DNA from: Prostheceraeus crozeri
Lineage: Eukaryota > Platyhelminthes > Polycladida > Euryleptidae
DNA: 64,000 nucleotides
Reading direction: 5' to 3'
Assembly: GCA_907163375.1 (NCBI GenBank)
Contig: CAJQUW010005348.1
Span: 372,001-436,000, forward strand
This document shows positions 12,599 to 24,794 of the stretch, in pieces; the first letter of the stretch is position 1, and every line of letters begins with the position of its first letter. The notes below the pieces were generated by a model. The model had not been told where the DNA came from. It saw only the letters and a program-made list of their open reading frames with translations, and made no database searches. The position numbers were made by a program, and so were the translations under genes.

Positions 12599-13041
12599 GA
12601 CTAATATGACATGCAAACACTTTAAAGTTTGGTTCTCCACGAATCACACAAATATAAAATGGCGCTTCTGTCGTGATCTAAAATATTACAATACAGCGTT
12701 TCAACTCACTTCGAAAAAGTTCATTATTTTTCTCCTATTAGCATACATAACGGATAAACCAAGAATTGACAATGATATAATTATGATATATATATAATTA
12801 TCGACAGTGTCAATTAGCTGCGTTCTAAGTGCTCCATCTACATTTTTTACTATTTGAAATTGGTCGAAGCCAATTTTAGTTTCAAGTTCACGAAACAAAT
12901 CGCTTGGCAATCTACAACCAAAAATATATATCGGACCATTCTAATCTTGTGGCAAACATCAAATTCAAATTTATGAAATTTCCCAATTTAATTGCAAGCT
13001 TTGAAAAGACCAAACAAAAAAGACAGAACCAAGCTTTAAAG

Positions 13042-13821
13042 CAGGGATGCGGAGTCCTATCATTTTGATAGGACTCCGACTCCGGGGGTTGATAGGACTC
13101 CGGCTTTTGATAGGACTCCGACTCCGAGTGGCAAGTACATAAAGCCTAGTTTTTAAAAAAATCTGGTGACCTGCATCATAGATCATTACAGGCTTACCTG
13201 AACAGATTTTTTAGTGATCATTGTCATGTATCAATTACCAATAATTTTCGATGAAAGTTGATCAAATGTCGCTTTAAGTTGGATGCATGCGACTCGGCTC
13301 CTCCCATCGTGCTGATGAGTGCTTCACACGGTTTTTCTCCAGTCTCTACCAGGCAGGAACAGTCCCACATCCTTCTCCAAAAATGATGAGTACCTGAATT
13401 GAGCTTTAGAGGAGCCATCACACACGATAAACGTGAGGGTAGGAGGTAATGTTTTCAAACAAACAAGTATTTCATTTTTGTCTCTGATGTGACCTTTGGT
13501 GTGTAAGTGTGATCCAGGCTAGGAAGGCTTGTCTTCACTACTAAATCAGCGAGTGAGATGACAATCCTTTTTCACTATCACTGTTCATTCCCTCAACTAT
13601 TACAAGCTTTGCATGCAGCAGTGTCTCTGTACTTTTGTTTGACGGAGAAAGTTGACATCAAGACAGTGACAGCAATGTACAAGGATCAATAATTTGTTTG
13701 TGTTATATTTTGGGTCTAGTTATAGGCCGGAGTCCTATCACTTGATAGGACTCCGACTCCAGCAAAAATGATAGGACTCTGGGACTCCGACCCTGACTAC
13801 AACTCCGAGTCCGCATCCCTG
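13042..13821. mobile_element. hAT-type element, 780 bp, BED-finger remnant
   Basis: The termini CAGGGATGCGGAGTCC and its inverse are perfect at the outer bases. A palindromic 8-bp target duplication CTTTAAAG lies on both sides (13034-13041, 13822-13829). Subterminal GATAGGACTCCGACTCC words are iterated at both ends. Inside, the minus strand still encodes a BED-type zinc finger. It sits in the intron about 220 bp upstream of the potassium channel exon. A related copy lies inverted at 39817-40540, and a trace at 23545-23605. Confidence 0.88.
13224..13421 (-). pseudogene. BED-type zinc-finger remnant of a hAT transposase
   Basis: This 65-residue open stretch shows W-x-CSCL, then a second ligand region ending HASNLKRHLINFHRK. 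That is the C-x2-C...H-x-H spacing style of BED fingers, the DNA-binding module at the N-terminus of hAT transposases. The rest of the transposase is absent from this 780-bp copy, so only the first exon-like part was kept. The homologous stretch in the copy at 39817-40540 is more decayed. Confidence 0.6.
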
Positions 13822-14022
13822 CTTTAAAGTGTTTGCATGTCATATTAATTGCAAGTCGAAAAATCAACCATCAAGTATGAATTTACAGTGCATCCTATAT
13901 ATCTCAATAGTGTCTACAACGGAAAGAGGTCGCACCAGGGCCTCAAAATTCTCGAGATTTGCAATTTTGATGAATATATTATATTCATGCTGCATGCTGT
14001 ATAAATTTTATACTTTTATATC

Positions 14023-14042
14023 ATGACTCCTTTGTGTTTCAG
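14023..14042 (+). other. Splice acceptor of the THIK terminal exon
   Basis: A pyrimidine-rich tract (ACTCCTTTGTGTTTCAG) ends in AG at 14041-14042. The following GT completes a glycine codon begun in the upstream exon (phase 1), exactly within the first-pore Gly-Phe-Gly codons, where many animal K2P genes have an intron. Confidence 0.85.
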
Positions 14043-14986
14043 GTTTCGGAATGACAACACCAAAGACAGTGCCAGGGAAAGTGATTCTCATTGCGTATGG
14101 ATTTCTTGGTTGCGCTGGTGGAATTTTATTTTTCAATCTCTTCCTCGAACGAATTATCACATTTTGGGCCTTTATCCTTAGAAGCATACACAGTGCTCGA
14201 TTACGGAAAAAGTTGGCTGCCAATTCCTCAGGCAGCAATGGTGTTACAACCGATGAAAGCTCGGGGGTACGAGAACGACGGGACTCGTGTGCTTCAGAGG
14301 AAGACTCACTAGATCAATGGAAACCTTCAGTTTATAAAGTCCAGTTCCTTCTTTTGATCACTGCCATTTTTATCGCGAGTTGTGCATCAGCCCTTTATCA
14401 TCCGATTGAACGGTGGAGTTATTTTGATGCAATTTATTTTTGTTTCGTCACCTTTGCTACCATTGGTTTTGGGGACTATGTTGTCAGCCAGCAAGAGGAA
14501 TATCCATTACTTCATTGGTATCGGTTCGCCAACTTTTGGTTTATTTTGCTCGGTTGTTGCTGTATTTATTCATTCTTCAACGTTACTTCCTTGGTGATCC
14601 GCTCCTTTCTCGATGTTGTTATACGAAGACTAAACATTGACTGCTCATGTTGTCGGCGGGGACGTGCCAACAGTAGGCCGTATTTAGGACGTTCTCGACG
14701 AAACGCCATTACAGCCGATCACTTTGCTGATATGGCAAAAAATGCTGTCAAGAGGCATTCGTATGACTCAAATTATGACTCAAATGGTGACAGTCGTTAC
14801 TCCGATGAAATGATTTCCATGCAAGACTTCTTGCAAACTAACAAAGTTGCACTTGCAATGATTCAGAAGCAATTGTATGAAACTGCTCAACGCAGCCGTG
14901 GCCTTAATACGTCTGATGCTCTACAAGGAGGCGTTGGACCTTTGGCTATCGTTGATCACAAATTCGGACAAGAGGAATTATGTTGA
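14043..14986 (+). CDS. Two-pore-domain K+ channel, THIK (KCNK12/13) type, terminal exon
   Basis: This exon encodes the second half of a K2P leak channel, which sets resting membrane potential in the plasma membrane. Counting from the first in-exon ATG (14051): GFG of pore 1 and MTTPKTV lie at the start, M2 is at about 9-33, and a cytosolic loop is rich in Arg and Ser. M3 is at about 97-117, pore 2 has the filter TIGFGD at 137-142, and M4 is at about 160-185. The loop block DSLDQWKPSVY, the tail blocks RRNAIT and DEMISM, and the end GGVGPLAI match vertebrate THIK-1/THIK-2. The ATG at 14051 is not the real start: the reading frame runs upstream to the splice acceptor. The exon carrying M1 and the first half of pore 1 is not in the window, so the intron exceeds 14 kb. 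No break is seen, and this is the one gene here likely to be under selection. Confidence 0.95.
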
Positions 14987-17003
14987 TGAGATCAGAAAAT
15001 ATGTAGCTACCTGATGTTCAAATCTGCCCATATTTTGTAATATCTTGTCTGAGAATCTACTAGGTACATTTAAGGAATTTAAAATAATAGTATTAATTGA
15101 TATTACTTAGGACGATATTTGATGAAACTGGTCATCTATTTGACACATGACTGAGAATATTTAAAGATTTTATGAAAGTTCTACATTTTGTAACTATGAA
15201 TATTATCTATCTTATATATTCATTGAGTAAATGAGACAAGTTGGTAGTTAAAGCAAATTTTTGAAGACTGAAATTCACACAGCCGGTAACGGGAGCACAC
15301 AAAACTTAAGTATATACATTGTATCAATAGCCTACATAAAAGAGACATGAGAACTTAATGGCATTTAATATCAAGACTTCAAAGATTTGTTCAAAAAAAC
15401 TCTCTCGAAACATTCAGGACAGTGAAACTTGCCACAAAGCTGCATCCTCAACTCTATTTGCCTCATGGCTTTTCTTGATGGTGAAATACGAAGTATTATG
15501 ATTGCTTTTGCAGCTTCCCACAATATTATTAAATGTAATAATCATGAAGTTCATTTATATAGCATCAGTGGGTAGGAGTATGATGTGCATGATATTCCAT
15601 GATATTCCATTGTTATCTTCATTACAAATGACATTTTAAATTAAAATCTCCCTAAACTGTTGACAGAATTTAAAAATCGCTGGACACCATGTAGGCATAC
15701 ATGACTCACGTACTCACGTACACAGTACATGCTCTTTTTTAATGTCGGTGGACATTTTGAGTCACAGACAGATGCATATAGGCCCTACATAACTAATACA
15801 CAGATGTTCAAAATCATGATTCCTTTTAGTCAAATTAGTCAGAATTCTTATGCCCAAATATATTTTAAGAGAGTATCTGAGATAGACAGGAGTTAATGGT
15901 TCTTTTCAGAAGTTTGGATGTCACAAATACTAATCTTATTGAAAACGATGCTTTTGTACTCTGAATCCCTGTATACTTGTCTCATTTACTACATAGTCAA
16001 CGATTTCATTTCATCTCAATTTACATGAAAGCATTTGCCATTTGATGATGTATTTTATGACTGCTAGAGCATGTCATTTAAGGCAATTGATTAATTCCAA
16101 GGCGATCTAGCAAATTAGCTAATGTATTTTTCAGGACTTCCTAGTTGATGAGCATCAATCCTGTAAAGTCGAATAATGCAGATTTATTATATAGGTTTTA
16201 CAAGGAACATTATCAGTTAATACATTGCATATCGACAATTTCAGTATTCAGAAAATAACTTGACCCTATTATTGATATTTCTGAAGTATCAATGGAAATG
16301 TATTTGAATCAGCCCTTCTGAATCTGTTCGCCATATTGTTTGTAATCCGAGTCTACTAACTGCTAGGGTTTGATATTTTTTACTTTCAGAAATATCCTGA
16401 TATTCTATTCTTTTACATTTGGGTGAAAATTGTGCAAGCAACTGCTAGAGTATAGAAAACGAATTCATATTTTTCATGGTTTGGAAATAATTACAGCAAT
16501 AATAAATGTGTCTTTTTGATCGGTTTCTAATATTGGACAATACCGTAAATTTTCTACACTCACGATTTTATCTGAGCATTTAGTAGAAATAACGCTGGAA
16601 TTAGAACTCATATATTGTATGGTGTAGGAATGGAAATGTAGATTCATTTAATGGGAATTTCATAGAAGGTCTCGAGAGAAAGACGTTTCTCGCGACGTCC
16701 ATTGGCAATGCGGACTTCCATATGTGGGATTTCTATGGGACAAATGCACAACTAAAATTGCATTAAAAGGCTTGTTATTTATAGAACTATGAGTAATGGG
16801 ATCTGGAACTACGTCATGCAACAACAAAGACTATGTAATATTCCATTGTCTTTGTGCAACACTGTTGATGAAACATCTTTCAGTATATTATAAGTCTACA
16901 TGAATTTATTGACTTGAAGGTCTCTTGGATCAAATGGGGAAATTATACTGCTTTTGGATTTCAATAATAGACTAGGAAATTTAGGAACTGAATATGAGTA
17001 CCC
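14987..17003 (+). other. Probable 3' UTR and downstream non-coding sequence
   Basis: AT-rich sequence follows the channel stop codon. An AATAAA hexamer lies at 16501-16506 and could be a distant polyadenylation signal. No other coding signal was found. A short direct repeat CATGATATTCCATGATATTC occurs near 15589. Confidence 0.4.
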
Positions 17004-17567
17004 GGGCAAAATTCGTGGTACCTTGAAAATTGGCATGCATGTAGTTTAGATTCGGCTTATTAACATAACGAAAGTCACCGTAAATCCGTCATGTGCTCTC
17101 TGAGTAGCAGTCTCCCAAAGATGGCATATTGCATGACGCTTTCCGAGGTCTATTTTGATGATATCTGATTCCCTATTGGTGCGTACGTAAATCAGCTTAC
17201 GCTCTCAACCAATGAGCGTGCTGCTGGCAGTGAATAGAAACCTGACTTGCAAAATATTCATGATCGAACGTTTTTTGGAGTGTTTATCATAGGCTTCTAT
17301 CTAACATCTAATGGATTGGTTAGCTATCATCAAGATTAGTCGCGGAAAATGAAGTAATTGTGACAGTGCATTAACTAACCATCCATCTGTCATTTATAAA
17401 GAAAGTTATTGGACAACAACGCTTTTCAGAACTATGTTGCATCAAGGTCGTTTCACAACTTCTAGCTGAGCACAGAATAACAAGAAATGTGATGATATAT
17501 ACACGTAGTGACAATCAATTTTCAACAACATTCCCATCGAATGCTCTGTCTGTCTAAGGGACTTAAT
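17004..17567 (+). repeat. Left arm of a 564-bp inverted repeat
   Basis: Starts near GCAAAATTCGTGGTACC and ends at GGGACTTAAT. It is matched in inverse orientation by 20007-20570 with only a few substitutions. It includes ACCAATGAGCG and an opposing CCCTATTGGTGCG, but no open frame of note. Confidence 0.9.
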
Positions 17568-18689
17568 GACCTGAAATCATATTTCTATCATGAGTTAGCT
17601 TCTAGTCTTCGTCCCAAGGACCCGGTGTATCCTCAATGCGTAGGCAGATTTACAATTGTAGCTCGAAAATCAACGAAAAAATGTGTGTGCTTTAACATTT
17701 TAAATATCTAAAATCATTGGAATAAAATGGCTATTTTCTAAATTGGGCCTACTGGATGATAAAGTGAAAGTCAATCGAGTAACTTTGAACATTTGAATAA
17801 CCTTGAATTATTTAGATGAAATGTCTTTATCTTCATTAGCAGAACGATGTGCAACGATCATACATCCTAGCTGAACCAAAAAATCATTTTTAGAAATACT
17901 TACTAGAAAATTTTTTGAATGACGTGTAATATTCGTCTCAACAATTTATTAAACGATACACTTTCTCTTTCTAAGCTTTGAGGATAAATGCTATGATCCA
18001 ATACCAACTAATAAAGAAACCGAAGAGGATTGAAGCATACGTGCATAAAAGTAGGTGATAGTAAAATAATTTTTTAGCTGTACCGGCCTGATCGGCAGAA
18101 TATTATCCTATTATTAAAATTAAATGCATTTTAATTCCACAACTCAAGTCTACTCAAGTGCACGTCGATTGATTTTGAAATCATCATTCCGTAATTTAGA
18201 AGAAGATTGTTTGATTCAAATGATTTCAAAATCGATCCTTGAAAAAAGAAATGTTTTTCACGAATGTTTAATAACATCAGGTTAACAGGCTTATCAATCG
18301 GAGAGAGTAACGAGAGTTAAGATATTCACCACAAATGCTGAAGACTATTTTAAGAACCGTAAAACTCAACCGATCGCCACAAAATTTTATGCGTGAGTTA
18401 ATGAACAAGAGACATTTAGGCCTACTCGCGTAAAGGCTAGGTTAGTTCGTTTTCAGGGGCTACGATTAGTAGCTAAGGATGTATCGCGACCATTGTATTT
18501 GATGAATATCTCGGAACATCAGCCAAAATTGTAGCGGTTGATAATTGCCTATAGAGTCATACAAACTGTAGCTGATGCTGATCGTGATATTGTTTATTTT
18601 GTCTCAGAAAGATGAGTGAATCACTCAACAGCTACAAACAAAGACAATGGAACATTACATCGTCTTTTGCTACGAATGCAGCAAGATAT

Positions 18690-18691
<2 letters not shown>

Positions 18692-18734
<43 letters not shown>
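18692..18734. repeat. (AT)n microsatellite
   Basis: Uninterrupted AT dinucleotide run inside the spacer of the large inverted repeat. Confidence 0.95.
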
Positions 18735-18741
<7 letters not shown>

Positions 18742-19268
18742 GCTAAATTGATAGTTGGCTACAATAGCTCAGTACCGCAGTACCGTGTGCTATGTAGGCC
18801 ATGTCAGCCGTCAAAACTTTTGCCTTTAGATAGACCTACTCGATCAATCTGGTCTTACATTTTGCGTTTCCGAGAAATTGACTTTGTGGTGAAATAACAT
18901 ACAAGTCCTCACGAAATATTATATCAGGAGCAATTCCACACGTGGTTCGTCGACAATTTTTGTGGCTGATGTCTTGGGATATTCATCAAATACGATGACA
19001 GCGCTACATCTGTAACTATTATCAACAAACGTAGCCTATATGAGTATATATCTCCATGATGACCTGACAATTGACTGGTTTGCCAAACGTGTATCTGATA
19101 ACGTCCATCAATAAGGAAATTAGTATTCTTAGGAAGTTCCTCTCTATACCTTTGTAATTGGAAAATATCTATCTGAAAACGATGACTTTTTTGAGTTTTA
19201 CTGCCCTTTCTTAAAGAAACATCGTCAAAAAGAGACGAAGACTAGAAGCTAACCACTAGCGTCGCCAC

Positions 19269-19302
19269 GGGGGCAAGGGGGGGGAAGTTGCCCCCCCCCC
19301 CA
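19269..19302. repeat. G-run/C-run hairpin
   Basis: GGGGGCAAGGGGGGG is followed after a short loop by TTGCCCCCCCCCCC. It can fold as a hairpin or, on the G strand, stack as a G-rich structure. Confidence 0.7.
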
Positions 19303-19858
19303 ACCTAGATGATGTCATCATTTCCCTTTTTGTTATTCGTGGCTTCGCGGCGACAGCTATGTAGTCATTGCGTGAGCCTGTTTGTCGAGGTCGAGGTCGA
19401 TCACTTCAAGCTACCTCTACCACATACACATGTTGTCTTGCATGCGTCAACTTGAATGCAGCATACACTTTGCATACACATTGACGCGCGTAGAGCTTAA
19501 GTGGTAGAAGAATGAAAGACTATTGAAAGAAGTATCTGTAAGCGTGTGTGGACCACAGATAATATGATGCAGCGTTTCTTATTTACGGCGACAACGACCT
19601 TACTGTGAGCTGCTCTTGTCAGGTTTTTGTCTTGATCGATGGTTGTGAGAATCTTATTGGATAGAATGTATTTGAATTTTTCGTCAGTAAAGATTTCATC
19701 ACAATTCATCGAGTGTTCTACATTGATCATACGTGTAAATTGTTGATTTCCAAAGAAAAAGTTTTATCTAGTTCAACTTAAAACGTTTTCTGGATTGTCA
19801 ATATGTGTAACTAATACAGTACAAACTTTATAAGGTTATATATAAGGTACATAGTAGG

Positions 19859-19860
<2 letters not shown>

Positions 19861-19930
<70 letters not shown>
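19861..19930. repeat. (TA)35 microsatellite
   Basis: An uninterrupted run of about 70 bases just before the right arm of the large inverted repeat. Confidence 0.97.
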
Positions 19931-19934
<4 letters not shown>

Positions 19935-20006
19935 TGAATAATTTGATATAACTCTTTTCTGCGAATAAAAATGACTTTATGTTTTCATTACTACACTTAG
20001 CTACTT

Positions 20007-20570
20007 ATTAAGTCCCTTAGACAGACAGAGCATTCGATGGGAATGTTGTTGAAAATTGATTGTCACTACGTGTATATATCATCACATTTCTTGTTATTCT
20101 GTGCTCAGCTAGAAGTTGTGAAACGACCTTGATGCAACATAGTTCTGAAAAGCGTTGTTGTCCAATAACTTTCTTTATAAATGACAGATGGATGGTTAGT
20201 TAATGCACTGTCACAATTACTTCATTTTCCGCGACTAATCTTGATGATAGCTAACCAATCCATTAGATGTTAGATAGAAGCCTATGATAAACACTCCAAA
20301 AAACGTTCGATCATGAATATTTTGCAAGTCAGGTTTCTATTCACTGCCAGCAGCACGCTCATTGGTTGAGAGCGTCAGCTGATTTACGTACGCACCAATA
20401 GGGAATCAGATATCATCAAAATAGACCTCGGAAAACGTCATGCAATATGCCATCTTTGGGAGACTGCTACTCAGAGAGCACATGACGGATTTACGGTGAC
20501 TTTCGTTATGTTAATAAGCCGAATCTAAACTACATGCATGCCAATTTTCAAGGTACCGCGAATTTTGTTC
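20007..20570 (-). repeat. Right arm of the 564-bp inverted repeat
   Basis: Inverse of 17004-17567. Beyond its outer end (GAATTTTGTTCGCG) the two flanks are unrelated, which gives sharp borders. Confidence 0.9.
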
Positions 20571-21189
20571 GCGTTAAAGCCAAGTTCTCCTGGACATAAT
20601 GACAGTCAGAGAATCATGTAAGAGCTTAGCTATTCATGGAAGAAATAGGAAGAGGTTATCGACAAAGTGAATTCATGACAGACAAGGAGACTTTCAATCA
20701 TGAAATTACGATATCTTGGACAAATACTATACATTCCCTTTTGAATTCCGTTTTTCTTATATTTGAAGTCACTATGTCATTAAAGAAATTCTGTGTCATT
20801 ATTGAAATCCCTATTTCATTAACTAAAACTTAGATGTCACTGTTGAAGTCCAAAGGTTGGCTCCGTTATAAGAGCTGTACACACTATCAAATGACAGTAC
20901 TTCAGACTCCAGCTAACATCATCTCGATCAACTATACTCATTGACATAATTAATGAAACAAACTATCATTGGCTTGAATTGAAGTTTGTTTCATTTTTTT
21001 CTCAGGTATGATGCAGTATCTCGCTTTCTATGTATTACCATTCAACACATTAGAGAATGGAGAAAGATCTATGGTGGTCAAATTTCAAATTTTGATATCG
21101 ATACAACTGTCACAATTGCTTTTACAAATTGAACATAAACGTGAACTGAAATCCAGCTTTTGTAAAATAAAATGGCACACGATCAATTT
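20571..21189. other. Non-coding stretch, no gene recognised
   Basis: AT-rich sequence between the inverted repeat and the Tc1 relic. No transposon terminus for the following element could be found in it. Confidence 0.45.
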
Positions 21190-22194
21190 ACCAGAGGTAT
21201 GGCTACTGGTGTTGCGGTAGATTCGTTGTGGTAGAAGTTGTGCGAGTGTTGCCGAAGAGCTGTAATTATCGAGAGTCGTTGTTTGGAGGTGGTGGTGTCG
21301 ATGGAAAGCAGACGGAGATGTTAAAAAGAATAAGGGATCTGGTCGACCAAGAAAGTCTGCAGGAAGGACAGACGCACGTCTAGTTTTAGCTGCAAAGAGG
21401 AATAGATTTGTGTCAGTCCCAAAGCTAGTCGTACACTGGAAGAGTGCCTCAAACATAGACTGTAGCGTTCGAACGGCTTACCGAAGATTGCGAGAAGCTG
21501 GAATTCAATCGCGACGACCAGCTGTCCTAATTCCATTGAGTTTTGAGCACCGCAGAAGACGAGTTGCCTGGTGTGATGCCCATCGCTCATGGAATGACCA
21601 TCACTGGCAGAAAGTCTTGTGGACCGATGAATCCAGACCGATCATTCTGTATTTCAATGACGGTCGTGTCAGAGTGCATCGTCTTCCAGGTGAACACTTT
21701 GCCCCATGCTGTATTAAAGAACGCGACAGATATGGTGGTGGAAGTGTTATGCTGTGGGGTGGCATTTGGCATGGCGGACGAATGACAGCAGTCATCATCA
21801 AAGGCACGTTGACTGGAGAGAGGTATCTCAATGAAATTGTGCTTCCGGTTGTTGCCCCAGCGGTCAGGGTGGAGGATCTCGTCTTCCAAGACGACAACGC
21901 AAGACCACATCGCTCCTCAGCTGTCATTGCCACTGTTAGGAGATTGAACATTCAAACCCTTGACTGGCCTGCACGCTCACCTGACTTGTCACCCATTGAA
22001 CAAGTCTGGGACGAGCTTGGGCGGCGAGTGAGAGACCGCTATTTACTTCCACCAGTGCCCCGGAAGATTCTCTCTGAAAGACTGACAGAGCAGTGAGTTC
22101 TCCTTGAAACATCCTTCATTCAGAAACTTTGTGAATCCATGCCATTTCGGATTACTGAATGTATTGGAGCTAGAGGGGGCACACGCGCTATTAA
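21190..22194 (+). pseudogene. Tc1-like transposase relic (DD34E)
   Basis: The open core at 21410-22096 covers the second helix-turn-helix and the catalytic domain. It shows TAYRRLREAG, then WTDES (D73 of this frame), FQDDNARPH (D162) and SPIEQVWDELG (E197), with 34 residues between the last two, so DD34E as in Tc1. The N-terminal helix-turn-helix (from about 21190) is broken into several frames. After RLTEQ a TGA interrupts the frame, but the protein signal continues (VLLETSFIQKLCES, then IGARGG), and one further base is lost before the typical GGHTRY ending at 22194. All three catalytic acids are present, but the gene cannot make a full protein. No inverted termini were found, so the element is probably truncated. 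Confidence 0.85.
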
Positions 22195-22267
22195 AGTTGA
22201 ATCTGCTACATGCGTTGTTTTTCTGTGCTAGCGACTTGGTGGAGATTGTGACTAAATTATCAAGGTA

Positions 22268-22269
22268 TC

Positions 22270-22312
<43 letters not shown>
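22268..22312. repeat. (TA)n microsatellite
   Basis: A TA run with CATA at its left edge, just downstream of the Tc1 relic. Confidence 0.95.
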
Positions 22313-22314
<2 letters not shown>

Positions 22315-22343
22315 AGTCAAAAAGAAAGAAGTTAAAGAAGTAA

Positions 22344-24247
22344 ATGTTTCAAAAATTTTGTCAATAAGTATATTATAATTTGAATCGTCGTAGATATTTA
22401 CAGTGTTTCTTGGTCAACCATAAAGTGGCATGCTCTATTAACTTTGCTGGGTTTGACGATCGCACAAACAAATGATAATTCATTGCAACAATCCATACTT
22501 ATCATCAAAACGATAATTCTGCGATTTCGATCATTATATCACTCAAATATTGCACGATTCCTCGAGCAAAGCAAAATGACACTTTCCAGATTAGTATCTG
22601 ATTATTGCAAATATGCCTATGACTTCAACAACTATCAGTAAGTATTCACCACAGTCCAACGAGTTGCCAAGTGTGCAGCATATTTGAGAATTCCAATGTA
22701 ATACGCTGTCAAATTCATCAAGAATTGAAAGAGATTTCCAATAATGCAAACTGGGTTGACTTTTGGTCTAAAACAGATGAGAAGACATTAAAACATTAAT
22801 TTTAGCTGCAATCTTAAAGCTGCTTCAAGGACATTGAGAAGTACGCAATGCTAATGATAAATGTTAACATAGCGCTGAAGATCTTAATTTCAAAATCTGC
22901 ACAGCCGGAAATATCCTTTCTCAATAATGAAATCATTTTTGGTGTAAACTCAATTTAGCGACGGCAGCCTATTAAATAATGCATCGGTTTTCCCTGATTT
23001 GGGCCCACCAATTCCAAGAAACATCATTTTTTAAAAGTGAGGCCTGAAATAAAAGCTTCAAGGCATTGCCCAAAGGCAGTAAAGATTTCGAGATTGTACT
23101 CGAACAGGAAGTGTCTCTAAATTTAAGAAAGAAAAGAGCTAGATAATACACGGCCATGTTTTATGGGCGATTGTGCATGCACTTACGTTATACCAAAAGT
23201 GAAATGTAAAGCATTAAGTCTTACTGCAAAATCTCTCTTAGATCTGCCTGTTGAAATGCAGATTTGCTAATACGTTTCATGTGCAGCTGAAAGTGCTCTT
23301 GGATTTGGGTACCTTGTGTATACTTTCTATTCCTCGTATACTCTGTATTACATAAATTGATTGATCTAACATGATTTGACCTACATGTACATGCATTTAA
23401 CCCATCCGTGCGTCAGATATACGCAGCACAATTATTGATGCCATGCAAGAGGTGAATTGGTATTAGTGCTCATCGTATAGAGAGACCGGGTACCTAATTT
23501 TCACGTTTTTCTGCTACTTACTAGGCATACTCCAGTCATCGGAGTCATCAAGCCCCGTAATCTGAGTCCTATCAAACTGATAAGAACCCACATCCTAAGC
23601 CATCGCGATGCCACTTCTACCGGTATATTATTTAAAGTAACTTGTAAAGCACCCACATATCATGTTCAAATTCAATTCCATGCAGAATACTTCGACAGAC
23701 ACTGAGGAGACATTGAATTAAGTCTTCGACGGCAACTTCTGAAAAGTTCTGATTACACATGAATCTTAGTTCGATGAATTTTTTATTTGTGTGAATGCAG
23801 AGGAACACAGATGGTACGGAGTGTCAATTACAGTTCGACAGATTTTGATAGTCATTTCATTTCTTGCACTTTTAGCTTAACTTTCATTCATGGGTCTACT
23901 AAACATGACAAATGCAGTACATTAATTGCTATCAAAAGCACCGACCATCCGTTTTCAGGTTAAACATTTAGATTGATGACTAATGAGTGATCCAACTTAT
24001 ACTTCATCGCCTCAAAGTCCAAACAAGGGAAATAATTGTCAAAATCCAACTTGGTTTGGTTCATAGTGTTGATTAAATAGAAATAAATCAAAGAGATGTT
24101 TCCGACTATAAAGAAATCCATGGGGGGCTTCGAGGAGCGATTTCGCCGTGGATGGAGTTGAAAGCATAAAAACCGACTGCGCAACTGTTGAACGTCTGAA
24201 GAGAACGACAACTATTATGTCAAGAAAAGACATCAGCACCCTTGATT
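22344..24247. other. Non-coding stretch with a hAT trace
   Basis: No gene was recognised. Near 23545-23605, GAGTCCTATCAAACTGATAAG and CCACATCC resemble the subterminal words of the 780-bp hAT family, so a decayed end of that family is likely. Confidence 0.4.
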
Positions 24248-24335
24248 CCTCGACCGCACTCGCCTGACCCAAAAATCAAACTGATCAAACTGACCTAGAA
24301 ATTCGATTTTGGGCCAGGCGAGTGTGTCGGAAGAA
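24248..24335. repeat. Short inverted repeat
   Basis: CCGCACTCGCCTGACCCAAA on the left is matched in inverse by GATTTTGGGCCAGGCGAGTG on the right, with a loop of about 35 bp. No flanking duplication was recognised. Confidence 0.6.
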
Positions 24336-24599
24336 TCAGTGGTGTTTCGGTCTTTTATTGACTTAATAATTGTCATTTTCTCTAGACATTCAGTATAGTG
24401 CGGCAGCGGCAGACCTTTGTTGTAAATTGTAGTTTGTTGTCAGCATGACAATCACTGTAATCTGCAAACTGTATAGCCTACCGAAAGAAAAGTAGACCTG
24501 ATCAGTTTATTATACATGCATATATATAAATATATATGTATAGATATATGATATCTATAGGGACCCTCACGCCGTATATATACCCAAAGTTAGGTGGAA

Positions 24600-24658
24600 A
24601 AACTCAGAACTCGGTACTCAGAGTTTCATGTTAACACAATCATCAGCCAAAGCTAAGG
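24600..24658 (-). ncRNA. Candidate hammerhead ribozyme, copy A
   Basis: On the minus strand, CTGATGA (24640-24646) is followed 12 bases later by GAAA (24624-24627). A four-pair stem then closes on GAGT, followed by a possible cleavage site. Hammerheads are known in Penelope-like terminal repeats. The helix between the two core blocks starts with a U-U mismatch and stem I is weak, so the call is tentative. Confidence 0.35.
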
Positions 24659-24794
24659 AACGAATTTTACAAAGTTAAAATATTGAAGTAAATATGTAAT
24701 CGGAGTAACCGTGACCTTTACAATTTAAAGAAATATGCACAGTTACAATAGAAGTTGTTTATCGTGACCTTTGCAAAGCAGGACACAAAGAAAG

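Larger units (their letters stand above)
12599..13849. repeat. Older inverted repeat split by a hAT insertion
   Basis: The left arm (about 12599-12642) contains AATATGACATGCAAACAC, then TTTAAAG and TTGGTTCT. The same words occur inverted at the right, but there the arm is divided into AGAACCAAGCTTTAAAG (before 13042) and TGTTTGCATGTCATATTAAT (after 13829), with the hAT element between. The inverted repeat must therefore predate the hAT element. It may be an old MITE of about 430 bp. Confidence 0.65.
17568..20006. other. Spacer of the large inverted repeat
   Basis: 2.44 kb with no recognised gene. It holds two AT microsatellites (18692-18734 and 19861-19930) and a G-run/C-run hairpin near 19269-19302. 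I see no transposase in it. Confidence 0.6.

Noticed and set aside
14051-14986. ATG at 14051 as the true start of a short channel protein
   Set aside because: The frame runs upstream to a good splice acceptor, and the residues before the ATG complete the pore-1 Gly-Phe-Gly. The first half of the channel must lie on another exon.
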